Of a DNA stretch of 64,000 nt, positions 46,469 through 56,384 are shown piece after piece; the first letter of the stretch is position 1; the number at the start of each line of letters is the position of its first letter. Below the pieces are notes generated by a model, which searched no databases, had not been told where the DNA came from, and saw only the letters and a program-made list of their open reading frames with translations. Location: NCBI GenBank assembly GCA_039583875.1, contig CM077155.1, forward strand, positions 5,692,043 to 5,756,042, given 5' to 3'. Made by a program: the position numbers and the translations under genes. This DNA is from Platanthera guangdongensis (taxonomy: Eukaryota > Streptophyta > Magnoliopsida > Asparagales > Orchidaceae).

Positions 46469-46607
46469 GTTGGACCTCTGCACTGGAGCCTTGGGTCGGT
46501 TTTGCGTTTTAAGTCTTCAGTCAGTGAAGCTCACTAGGAGAAGTAACTGTGCGTCACCCCTTCACTAAGGGTCCGAACTCCACATAAGCCGAGTCTCGGT
46601 TTTAATT
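46469..46607 (+). repeat. Solo LTR E, right part
   Basis: It continues the E LTR after D: GAGCCTTGGGTCGGTT and GAAGTAACTGTGCGTCACCC align with the 3' end of the D LTR (GAGCCCTTGGGTCGGTT, GAAGTAGGCGCGCGATCACC). The final CGGTTTCAACA of D is CGGTTTTAATT here, so the terminal CA is mutated. GATAA follows as target copy. Confidence 0.8.
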
Positions 46608-47245
46608 GATAACAATATCTATCACATAGTTTACAATTTGTAAGATAGATATACATAGCCAATTCAAGATTATTCTTAATTACTCTTATGAATTATGTTT
46701 TTAAATTAGATAGAATGTGAGTTTAGGATATCAATTGATCATACTAAATCATTGCGGTGTTTGTGAGGTTCACATTCATCTTTGTTAATTTATTATATGG
46801 AGCACATTCAATTTTACTTTAGCAAATCATGATATGATATAACTAGCATAAACAATGAGGTTTTCTTATAGCAAGAGACGATGCAAGAATGATAAGTTAG
46901 GATAGCCATGTGCAATGCTATAAAAGTTTTAACACATATATACTAAATTTGCATGCACCCAAGGTAGAACTCCTAACTCAATATTCATATGCCTACATTA
47001 TAGTTAGTGCTAGGAAACTAAGATAAGTAGATCATTTGAAATGTTAACTTTTTATTTAATTACACTCAATTTGATTTGTTATGAAATTTGGCTTAACTAG
47101 TCTAAGTCATATCTTATCATATATCTAATATGACTATAAATCGTATTGGCTCAAACAAATAAATGCAAGAACAAAAAAAATAAGCATATCATGAAGTAAA
47201 ATATAGTGTATTTCATTTTGATCTACTTCACGCAATTGGTAGATA
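46608..47245. other. AT-rich stretch, no recognisable gene
   Basis: This continues the DNA interrupted at 33342. Only short frames, no domain, no array. It borders the copia gag remnant F. Confidence 0.45.
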
Positions 47246-48409
47246 TTAATAGATAGGAGATTTAGGTATCCAAACGAGTTCGTGTGAGGCGGTTCCCTTG
47301 GGTTCCTGAATATAGCGTGATAAACCATGTGAAGATAATGATGAATGTGTCATTTCGAGTGGAATAAGTGCGTCATTTTTAAAGATGGGCCTCCATTCAT
47401 AATTTGGTTGAATATTCTTTTTATATGACAAATTTTCATAATACTTAATTCGAGGCTTATAATGATAGAGAATTTTGAAATTATTATTAATAGAAAATTT
47501 GATGACATTTACTTTAATATTGAGAGAATTTAAATGCGGATTAAATATTTTACTAGGTGCATGTCTTATGAAATTTGAAACACTAGTAGATACCTTATAC
47601 ATATTTGAAGATAAACTAGACAAAAGATTTTTTATTATTTAAAATTTTTTGCATAAATAATTTTAATGATTCTACTTTATGAATTAACACACTATTTTCA
47701 TAAATCAATTTTTTACTATGTTCTTTTGAAATATGTAGCTCTTTTTCATAAAGATTGAATTTTTCTTTTATGTTATTACAATCAATACAAGATGTAAAAA
47801 TTTTATCGAAAGAGCATGTGGGAGAACTAGACACAACAATAGTAGATTTTACATTGGCATGATTTGAACACAAGGTTCTGTCATCATCTTCTTCTTGGCT
47901 CTCTTCTTCCAAAGATATATTTTCATTTTCCCTTCTGCTTGATGTGGTTTTCATGTCTTCCTCCAAGAGTAAGTCTTCATTTGATTATTCACTTGGATCC
48001 TTAAAGAATCGCTTAGATTCATTATATGCAAAAGGAAAACAGTAAGTAATCTCAAGAAATTTTCATATATCATAAATAGTAGGAAGCGTGTAGATCAGTT
48101 CAAAAATTTCTTGACCAAGAGACAAAGCAAACTATTCATAGCTTTGACATTTAAATAACATTCATGTTTATTTAAATTATTTGGGGTCTTGATACTAGTC
48201 ATATTCCAAACTTCTATATCTAATAATATAAGAAATTTTCTCATTAGTGTTCTCCATATATTACTGTTCATATCTGTAAACAGAGGTGGTGCTAACGAAT
48301 TTTCTATGTGCAAATTTCCATTCACACTAGTGGATTCAAGATAGAGGTTAGTCATTATTCCTGGCTGTGAAACCATTTTTGGAATTGAAAGGACCCGCCA
48401 ACCCAACAA
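47246..48409 (-). pseudogene. gag: Copia-type gag remnant F
   Basis: On the minus strand MNSNIWRTLMRKFLILLDIE, then VWNMTSI and LNVKAMNSLLCLLVKKFLN (about 48320-48095) fit the UBN2 Gag pattern (WkxxMkxfL...D..lW, nAkamn.l). After a gap with a stop, 47966-47616 gives an acidic segment and a coiled coil (CIDCNNIKEKFNLYEKELHI), and 47623-47246 ends with EWRPIFKNDALIPLE and LVWIPKSPIY, a linker style seen between copia Gag and protease. No zinc knuckle, protease or integrase is found, so the element is truncated. A mutated PBS (TGGTTTCACAGCC) lies upstream at 48375-48363. Confidence 0.62.
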
Positions 48410-48927
48410 TTCATCTCAAAACCCAGGTGTTGAGATGAAGGGTGGCTGGGTACATGAACACGAAGGGGAGAAAGCTGCATGCAGTGTGGGATTAACCCCA
48501 ACCACAGGCCCGCAGGGATATTCCACCAGAGGGGCCCACCGGGGTGAACACCAAGACCTGGAATGCGGCGGGAAAGACAAAAACGGTCCCACATACACGT
48601 GACCTGATGGATATTTTTAATCTCAAAACACCCACGCAGTAGGACAAACTCCTCTGATACCATGAAAGAACCCGCCAACCCAACAGTTCATCTTAAAACC
48701 TAGGTGTTGAGATGAAGGGTGGAGGGGAACATGAACATGAAGGAGAGAAAGTTGCAGGCAGTGTGGGATTAACCTAACCACAGGCCTGTAGGGATATTCT
48801 GCCAGAGGGGCTCACTAGCGTGAACACCCAAATCTGGAACGCGATGGGGAAGCCAAACACGGTCCCACATACACGTGACATGCTGGATATTTTTAATCTC
48901 AATAGGAATTAACCACCTATGATACCA
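48386..48927 (-). repeat. Tandem pair of ~270-bp modules, each opened by a PBS-like site
   Basis: Two direct copies (48386-48662 and 48663-48927). On the minus strand each begins with TGGTATCA (TGGTATCATAGG at 48927; TGGTATCAGAGG at 48662) and ends GTTGGGTTGGCGGGTYCTTT then CA. Each contains GTCACGTGTATGTGGGACCG and a hairpin built on TTCATCTCAA and TTGAGATGAA (48411-48438; weaker at 48687-48715). The pair lies between the F LTR end and the F gag. It looks TRIM-like but has no clear terminal repeats. Confidence 0.6.
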
Positions 48928-48929
48928 TT

Positions 48930-49990
48930 TGTTGGATCTGTTGACCAACATTGGGGGGGTGAATCATGTTTTTAAGTAAATTCAGAATTAAAATAAATTT
49001 TACCGAGGACAACCTAGTCTGGAAGCTACCACGAGCGGTAAGGTTGTCATGTGGCGGTAGGACACATAGAAGCTTCTCCTCATAAAAAAATTTTGTTTCT
49101 GATTTTCTACACAACCCTCAATACCTAAAAACATGCAAACATGAATTCGAGATGAAATAAAGAAATATAATTTTATTCAAAGTTAAACACAATAGTACAA
49201 CTTGATCTCCATGACGTCGGAGCTCGCAGACGATGAAACTAACAATTTTATTTTGATTTCTATACTGACCGTCAACCAGGACTGATTGGCTCTCTCTCTT
49301 CTTCCCAAGAAGATTGAGAGGTGACCCTTTACCCTCCTCCACGGAATGGTCTAAGAGCCCACTAGATTTCCTAGATCTGGCCATCCTCCCAGGACAATTT
49401 CCCACGGAACCCTTCTTTCATTCCGACGACCTTCTCAATCGATTTTCTACAAACTCAGAACAATTAGAAAAGAGAAAATACAAATGAAAATAAATGAGTT
49501 TGAAATTATTGCTCCCTCAAATAAGAATTTCTTCGCAGGATGGTGCATGATTAAGGATTCTGAATGTCGTTCCTCTTGCACTCGATCAACCATGGATGGT
49601 TGTTGGACACTTCGCTCTTCGAAGTTCCTTGACCGCGAACGGGAGGGAGAAATTTCACCTTTCCTTACTCGGAGACGGTAGTTTGCACAAACAGAGGCGA
49701 CAACCGAACCCTAGACGTCCAATACTTCTTCTTTCCTCAGAAAAATAAATGCATGCTTTTATACTCTTCATTAAAATAAGTTACCATTGTCAGTAGAGCT
49801 GGCGTGACGCAGTAGATCTTTTCACGCGGTGCCGCTAGTTGTCCATTAAATTAGGAAAAATATCCTAAAAAAATCGCACCACTTTTGGATACCACGGTGC
49901 GGTAAGGCTAGCGCCCGACGGTAGGGCTTTCTCCTCGATGTAGTCAAATCGACAGTCGTCAAAATGGATCGTGCCTGGCGGTAAATATAT
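48930..49990 (-). repeat. Copia LTR F (5' LTR, far end uncertain)
   Basis: The minus-strand end reads GATTCACCCCCCCAATGTTG, then ...GATCCAACA at 48930, followed by AA and TGGTATCA (48927-48920), a standard LTR end plus PBS. A TATA-like GAGTATAAAAGC on the minus strand lies at about 49753-49764. The words GCGGTAAGG and GCGGTAGG recur (49033, 49052, 49910, 49919, 49978). The outer LTR boundary is not found; 49990 is a guess. Confidence 0.5.
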
Positions 49991-51169
49991 GAAAAGTAGA
50001 TATGAATTCTTTTTGGACGAACCTTTGATCAAAGCGTCGTTGTTTTTGTAAAGCTCACCAATTTGTAATGATAAGATTATTTTGCTGGCTTTATTTTATG
50101 TATTTGTCTTCTTATTTGTATGTTTAATCTCCTTTGATACTCACTAGGCTCATAGGCTCAGAGAGATTGAGTGCTCGTTATGCGTGATACTCGATCGGAT
50201 ACTCGTTCATACTTACTCGAACTATGTTGCTTGCGTATCATTACTTGCACCTGCATGCTCGCACTTTCCTACTCACATTTGTATGCTCGTGTGTCGCTAC
50301 TCGTACTTTCAGGCTTGCACAAAGGATGACATCATATCCGTTTGATTTTCACAAGCTTTGGTGAAATTGCCTATGGAAAGGCACTTGATGAAAAGAAAAC
50401 GGAAAGTTTTTTTCTGCTTGCTTACTACGATCTTTCAGGTAAGTGAGTTGCAATCGGTGGGTTCTCATAGGATGCACGCTCTCGAAGCCAACACTCTACA
50501 TCAACTGGCAAAGAACCGAATTGATCTAGAGATACAGAACGATGGTCAGGGGGTCGAACGGGACGCACACACTCGACGCCTCCATCTATCACGGACTCGA
50601 ACCTCCCAACACTTTCCTGTTTAGTTGCTTCCAAAAGGACGATGGGTTATCCACCTTAGCACTAACATAGATGCGTCCTGCTTCACAGGACAAAAATCAC
50701 TAAGAACGGGTCTTTTAGTCTTCTCAAAGACCGAGGATGCCTTTACCTAAGATGTCACTTTGTGAGGTCACCCTTCGTCGAGTTTGGGAGGTTGGCATCC
50801 ATACCTGTTCCTGATAGTTCCTCCAATCGGATGAGAAGTGCGGTTTAGTAGGTAGCTAGGCCAACATTCAAGGGGGGAGCTAAACTCGACTATCAATGCA
50901 GGGGCTTGAACTTACAAGAATGCTTTTAAGACCAAACACACCGTCCCATCACCCGCTCTGGGCTTTTTAGGTGAATCAGACCAAAGGCGAGTTTCCCAAA
51001 TCGATCGTGGGGATTGACTTCACTGCTTTTAGTTAACTTGAGATGATTCGAACAAGGAAGACAACTCAAACTAACCCATGTTTCAGAGAGCGAGGATTTT
51101 TATTAAAATGTAGAAGCAACTTTACATGCAAGCAGTCATTACACGTTACTGCTAGAGATAGAACCTTTT
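49991..51169. other. Unassigned stretch, probably 3' side of element G
   Basis: No clear gene. 50150-50330 is a degenerate array of ACTCG or GCTCG words (ATACTCGATCGGATACTCG, CTACTCGTACTTTCAGG). CTTTCAGGTAAGTGAG near 50430 is a good splice-donor-like word on the + strand. By analogy with D this could be the antisense-gene side of G, but I recognise no domain. Confidence 0.35.
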
Positions 51170-52953
51170 CAAGTCATCCTCACTCCTAGTGTTTCCCAAT
51201 AACTCACCTTCTTAATTCTGTAAATTATAGCCTCCAGTGGCTAGGGCCACTTGTACGATGAAGGGTCCCTCCCAATTAGGGTTCAGCTTGCCAACGACAG
51301 CTACTCTTCCGGCCGCGTCCACCTTCTTCATGATGAGATCTCCTGCGAGGAACTGCTTGAGACAAATGTTTTTGTCAAAGTGCTCTGTCATTCACCTCTT
51401 GACCTCCTCTTGGCGGACAAAGGCTAGGTCTCGAAACTCTCAATGTAGTCCAGAGAAAGCATTTGAGCATCTTCGCTCTCCACACGCCATTCTTTACTAC
51501 CTTATCCTACTACGATGACTCTCGGACTCCAGACCTCGAATTCTACTGGGATGAGGCCTCAGACCCATGGGATAACTTGAAAGGTGTTTCCCTCATAGCT
51601 GAGTAAGGAGTTGTTCTCGGAGCCCATAGGACTGAAGGGATTTGCTCCTCCCAGTTTCATTTCTGGTTGGTGACATTCTTTTTCACGTGGTTGATGATTA
51701 GCTTGTTGGCGGTCTCCACCTATATGTTGCTCCGAGGATGGTGGACAGAGGCAAATCAAAATTCATCCTTACCCGCTTGCTAAATTCTTCTATCTCCAAG
51801 CTGGCAAATGGAGGGTCGTTGTTGATGATGATGGCTAGAGGGATCCTAAACCTATAGCCAATCTCTCCCCAGATTAAGTTCTTCACGATCTGAAATGTGT
51901 TCTTGGCGAGAGCTTTTTCTTCGATCCACTTGGAGAAGTAGTCGATCATGATGAGCATGAACTTCCACTGACTGCTAGCCTAAGGGAAATGGCCTATCAA
52001 GCCCATTCCCGAGATAGTGAAGGGTCAAGGGACTGAGATTGAGCGAAGTTTTTGACCTGGCTATACCTGAAGGAGAGTAAAGAGTTGACACTCTGGGCAT
52101 TTCTTTGAGAAGTCTTCTGCATCCTTCCAAATGGTCGCCTAGAGTTAGTCATGCCTTAGAATCCTCTGATCTAGAGTGAGAGTAACAGTGTGACTGTCAC
52201 ACTCTCCTGAATGAATTTCTCTAAGCGCTCAAGGGATTTCTGCCTCTGACAAACATATAGCTAGGGGGCCCGAGATGGTATTGCGATATAGCTCTCCTTC
52301 ATGAAGCAGATAATAGGTTACATTGTACCAAAACTTATTCTAGTCTCCTTCGCTGGTAGGAAGTTGGCCCGTCATTAAGAAAGTAACAAATGGGTCCTTC
52401 CAAGAAGCTCTCTACTCGATCTCCATCATCTCCCCTTCCTCGACGGATGATCAAAACAACTCTGTTATAGTTCTATCGGCCCTTGGGCCGTACTTAGCTT
52501 GATAGTTCGCCTATGAATTCTCCTCCAGGGGTATATGCTCAGTGAAGAAAGATTGAAAACCTCCCATTAAGATTTTCACCCTTGCCATGTATCTCTACAA
52601 GATGGGGTCGCGTACCTTAAACTCTTCACTAATTTACGAAGCAACCACCATTGAGTCGGTGAAGGCCTTGTGATCCTGGATTCCCAACTCATTGGCAAGA
52701 CGCAAGACTGCTACCATGCCTTGTGATCCTGGATCTCCATCATCTCTGCAGGATGGGTGTTCATGATGGGGAAGAGGATCTCGACTTCTTGCTCGATCCT
52801 AGTTCACCGCGGGCTCACCAGCATGAAGCCTGCTCTCACTGAGTTCTTGCCTGAAGCTATGTCCACGAACATCTTCCACGAGACTGGGATGGAAGAGCCT
52901 TTGTCTCCTCCTTCCTCGGCCGAGAAACCGGGTAGGAAATCTTCCACTATCTG
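51170..52953 (-). pseudogene. pol: Tat-type gypsy pol of element G, 3' half, decayed
   Basis: It aligns by eye with D pol 40270-41970. On the minus strand the integrase core reads MLIMIDYFSKWIEEKALAKN and IIINNDPPFASLEIEEFSKR (51960-51790), where D has IVTDNEP; the catalytic Asp is Asn here. The C-terminal domain is at 51240-51400 and second-RNase-H remnants at 52560-52900. Many stops and shifts. The frame breaks at 52953 and resumes at 61735 after element J, in phase (see findings). Confidence 0.82.
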
Positions 52954-53152
52954 TGTAACGGCCTCCCTAGCCCATGCTCGCAAGGATGGCCGCCGACACC
53001 CCCAGTACCATGCTCGAAAGGGTTCAGCCTAACCAGGTATGTAGACCATGCACCCCAACCCCTCTCCATCCACAGGGGGGTTGTTGAGGCCTGGGGATCG
53101 AACCCGAGACCTCCTTGATAAGGAGTTTTCAAACAACTCCTCATCAGCAATT
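52954..53152 (-). mobile_element. tRNA-derived SINE copy 1 (minus)
   Basis: The minus strand reads CAATTGCTGATGAGGAG, B box GGGTTCGATCC (53105-53095), a GGATGGAGAGGGGTTGGGGT body and the end GGAGGCCGTTACA. The head before the A box is lost at the junction with copy 2. Confidence 0.7.
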
Positions 53153-53277
53153 GATGGAGAGGGGTTGGGGTGCATGTTCTGCAGACCTAGTTAGGTTGAA
53201 CCCTTTCGAGCATGGTGCTGGGGGTGTCGGCGGCCGTCCTTGCGACCATGCGCAGGGGAGGCCGTTACAAAAAGTGC
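53153..53277 (+). mobile_element. SINE copy 2 (plus, 5'-truncated)
   Basis: Inverted relative to copy 1: body from GATGGAGAGGGGTTGGGGTG to GGAGGCCGTTACAAAAAGTG. No tRNA head. Together with copy 3 it forms a foldback around AAAAAGTGCACTTTTT. Confidence 0.65.
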
Positions 53278-53374
53278 ACTTTTTTGTAACGGCCTCCCCA
53301 TCCCATGCTCGCAAGGACGGCCGCCCGCACCCCCAGCACCATGCTCGAAAGGGTTCATCCTAACCAGGTCTGCA
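53275..53374 (-). mobile_element. SINE copy 3 (minus, partial)
   Basis: Only the 3' half is present: minus strand GACCTGGTTAGGATGAACCC to the GGAGGCCGTTACAAAAAAG tail. Confidence 0.62.
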
Positions 53375-53588
53375 CTTTTTTGTAACGGCCTCCCTAGCCC
53401 ATGCTCGCAAGGACGGCCACTGGCACCCCCAGCACCATGCTCGAAAGGGTTCAGCCTAACCAGGTCTGCAGACCATTCACCCCAACCCCTCTCCATCCAC
53501 AAGTGGGTTGTTGAGGTCAGGGATCGAACCCGGGATCTCCTTGATAAGGAGTTTTCAAACCACTCCTCATCACCAATTGAGCTGCATT
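53375..53588 (-). mobile_element. SINE copy 4 (minus, nearly full length)
   Basis: On the minus strand GCAGCTCAATTGG (A-box-like, 53585-53573), about 40 bp later GGGTTCGATCCC (B box, 53531-53520), then the shared body and GGCCGTTACAAAAAA tail. Spacing and boxes are those of a tRNA-derived pol III promoter, so it is not a functional tRNA gene. Confidence 0.75.
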
Positions 53589-54105
53589 TCTAAGACCCCT
53601 CCCCCTCCCGGAACACATGACACGGCACGAAGGGGGGGGGGGGTCTTATGCCCAGAATAGCAGCCTTGCGATAGCATTAGCACACGGGCTAACATGTACC
53701 ATAAGATGCCTATTCTGCCGGCTATAACTAATATCAACCAATGCCAACCCAACTAAAAATATAATAGAAGTCCATCCACACATAAGTATAATAGGTACAA
53801 AAGTACATCAAGAAAAGAAGTTACAACAAGCTTCTAAAGTATCAGAGTACTGCTAAAATATGCCCAAAGGGCTACATCAAAATCTCTCAAAACTCACATC
53901 GGTGACTGACGGTAGCGACGATACCGTCCCTTCAAGCCTTGTCTTCCCGGCCTGGCTGTCCTGCTGCATAATTTGCGGTTGCTCTACCTGCGAGGTTTCC
54001 TCCTAAAAAGGAAGACGTAGCAACCGTTATTCATAAAGACTAAGTGGCTTTCACATCCGCTCCCCCGATGACTCCTCGCCACCGGGTGGAGAAAGGAACA
54101 AAGTT

Positions 54106-54184
<79 letters not shown>

Positions 54185-55339
54185 ATATAAGCCGGTACAA
54201 GTAGGTGGAATAAGTACATATGTCTGGAGCAGCAATAAAAGAAATGTATAACATCATTAACAGCAGTCTATTTTAGCAATTCTACATGAGCTATATCAAT
54301 CCATCAAGTATATAGATCTACAACAGGAAAGTAACTTAACTTATATGAATGTTAATACAAACTTATAAGTTAAGGATCGGTTTAACAGTAAAGTAACTCA
54401 TCATATAGGAGTTCATATACAAACTTATACGATGAGGATCTTTATATGCAATGTAATTTAATGGTATATATGCAATGCAATGACTCACCCATGATCACGG
54501 ACAAGCAATCGCTATGTTGACATAGACTTGTAGTTCCCACTTTTCGAGCAGGTAGCTAACCTCTCAGGCGTCATCCGTCGTGGCCAGGCGGTGACAGTAG
54601 AACGGGCTTATCCAATACTAGGCGGACATCCACAGTACCAAACCTAGGCCTCTATACACCTCAATGCTAAGAACACAGTTGCGGAGCTCCCATACGTACT
54701 ACGGCCCAGCGAGAGTCTCGGGTAGATGTGCACCGAGAACTAAGCCCCGAACTGGGCTATGTTGTGACCCGAAAGGAGCCTCAGAAAAAGCACGAGGACC
54801 AAGCCCAACCGTTCACTTGGCACCAAAGGAGCCCCAGGAAATGAACACCGAGGACCAAGCCCAACCGCCCAAGGTCTAACTGTCAACTCCCATCGGTGTG
54901 ACGACTGGTGAGCCTATAGACCTGCCACACTATCCTTAACCCAGGATTACGACACCGCGTGTCGACTCACACCACATACAATTTCACATTATCGTGGCAT
55001 GGAAGGAGCCTCGGGAATGAACACCGAGGACCAAGCCCAACTGTCCACTTGGCACGGAAGGAGCCCCGGGAAATGAACACCGAGGACCAAGCCCAACCAT
55101 CCATTTATGTCTCTTCTCAACATTATCCAAACCAGTATGGTCAAACACCCGCACTTACACCCTTTCACAATTTGGTGCCCAAGGCACCTTAAGGGTTCAT
55201 CACAAACATAGATGGCGAACCCATTCAATGGACCACCTTAGGCTTTCCTATATAACAAGCCTCATGACCATGCATCACCCATCGGCCAACATGATTACAT
55301 ATAATCTATGGTCACATAACTTTAGCATCACTGGTTACA
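53589..55339 (-). repeat. Element J 3' LTR (1751 bp)
   Basis: It matches 60013-61734 throughout. On the minus strand it starts TGTAACCAGTGATGC at 55339 and ends GGGGTCTTAGA (normally GGGGTCTTACA). It includes GC-rich repeats (CCGAGGACCAAGCCCAACC words, 54770-55110) and an (AT)n run. Confidence 0.9.
54108..54181. repeat. (AT)n microsatellite in J 3' LTR
   Basis: About 37 AT units; the other LTR has about 22 (60530-60573). Confidence 0.95.
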
Positions 55340-56384
55340 CTCTTTTATCAAATTCAAACCATTCGTGTGCACATGAGTCAATCATCTAAATATCAATGGC
55401 CATTTGTTCATAGCAATCACCACCGACAATGTACACAAGTTCAAGTCAATCTCATCATTATTCGATGTGATACCATTATCAGTATGTCCTCAATATTACT
55501 CATATTCAAATCATTCCAACCTTACCAATACGTCAAACCATTCGATCACTAATTTCTACCAAATCGTTTCGTTCAAGTACGGTTCACTTCACCATTTGTT
55601 TCGAGGGATCCATCCAACAAATTTCATCAATCGTTGAATTATGACGGTTAGACATAAAAGAATTCACCCAACCTCAATGTCAATTTGCTACAACGTCTCT
55701 ACCGAATTCAAACCAGATTCTACACCAACCCAAGAATTTTAAGTGCAGGACACCTTCTGGATAGCAACTTCGACCGGAGATTCCCGAGGCTACAGGAGTC
55801 CGGTTAAGGCGTGTAACCACTCGTTAGAAAGGTACTTACAAGGTCTACGACTTTTGGGTTTTGTCGAAAGCCCGGATCTGAACGTATCACACTTGAAAAT
55901 GGCCAAGAAGATCGCTGCGTGCAGAATACAGATTTTTGCACGCATCTTAAGGCGGAATGAACAACATCGGTTCATCTTCCTCTTCAAACCAATTTTCCCC
56001 AAATCACATCCAGACTTCCTCCTTTCGTATTCACCGTCATAAGGACACTTCTCTTCACGAAACCATCCTCCATCATCACATAGAAGGAGGGAGAGGTTGA
56101 AGACATCTAATCCCTAGGACATAAGTCCTAGCATGGCCTTTCCTATAAAACTCCTTCTCTCAAATCAAGACTCTCTTAAGTCAATGTCTCTCCTAAGAAT
56201 TAACTAGAGATCTAGCACCAAGGGAGAGGAAAGAAAGCTCACCTCATTTCTGGCATTTCCACCATTTCCGGCCAAGGATCTTGTCACTCTTCTCGGCGGC
56301 ATCTTCTTCTCCTCAGCGGCGGCGGTTCTTCACGGGGTGTATGTTGGCTCCAACACCTCCTTCCTCTTTGACCGGCCTCGCAGT
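55340..56384. other. J internal stretch replacing the integrase core; no gene recognised
   Basis: It lies between the integrase zinc-binding stub (ending near 56385) and the 3' LTR, where the integrase core and C-terminal domain should be. The sequence shows no integrase motif. On the minus strand it has promoter/leader-like text (GTTTTATAGGAAAGGCC near 56145, pyrimidine-rich parts). An open + strand frame at 55743-56042 has no recognisable domain. Confidence 0.5.

Noticed and set aside
53093..53110. tRNA gene candidate from the B-box-like GGTTCGATCC
   Set aside because: No cloverleaf can be drawn; both box-bearing copies are SINE heads with a shared non-tRNA body.
52757..53593. Open frames over the SINE cluster
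   Set aside because: They cross SINE boundaries and orientations and match nothing.
54051..54257. Minus-strand frame with a long alternating Ile-Tyr run
   Set aside because: Product of the (AT)n microsatellite.
55743..56042. 99-codon + strand frame in element J
   Set aside because: No recognisable domain and no promoter context; kept only as part of the unassigned J stretch.
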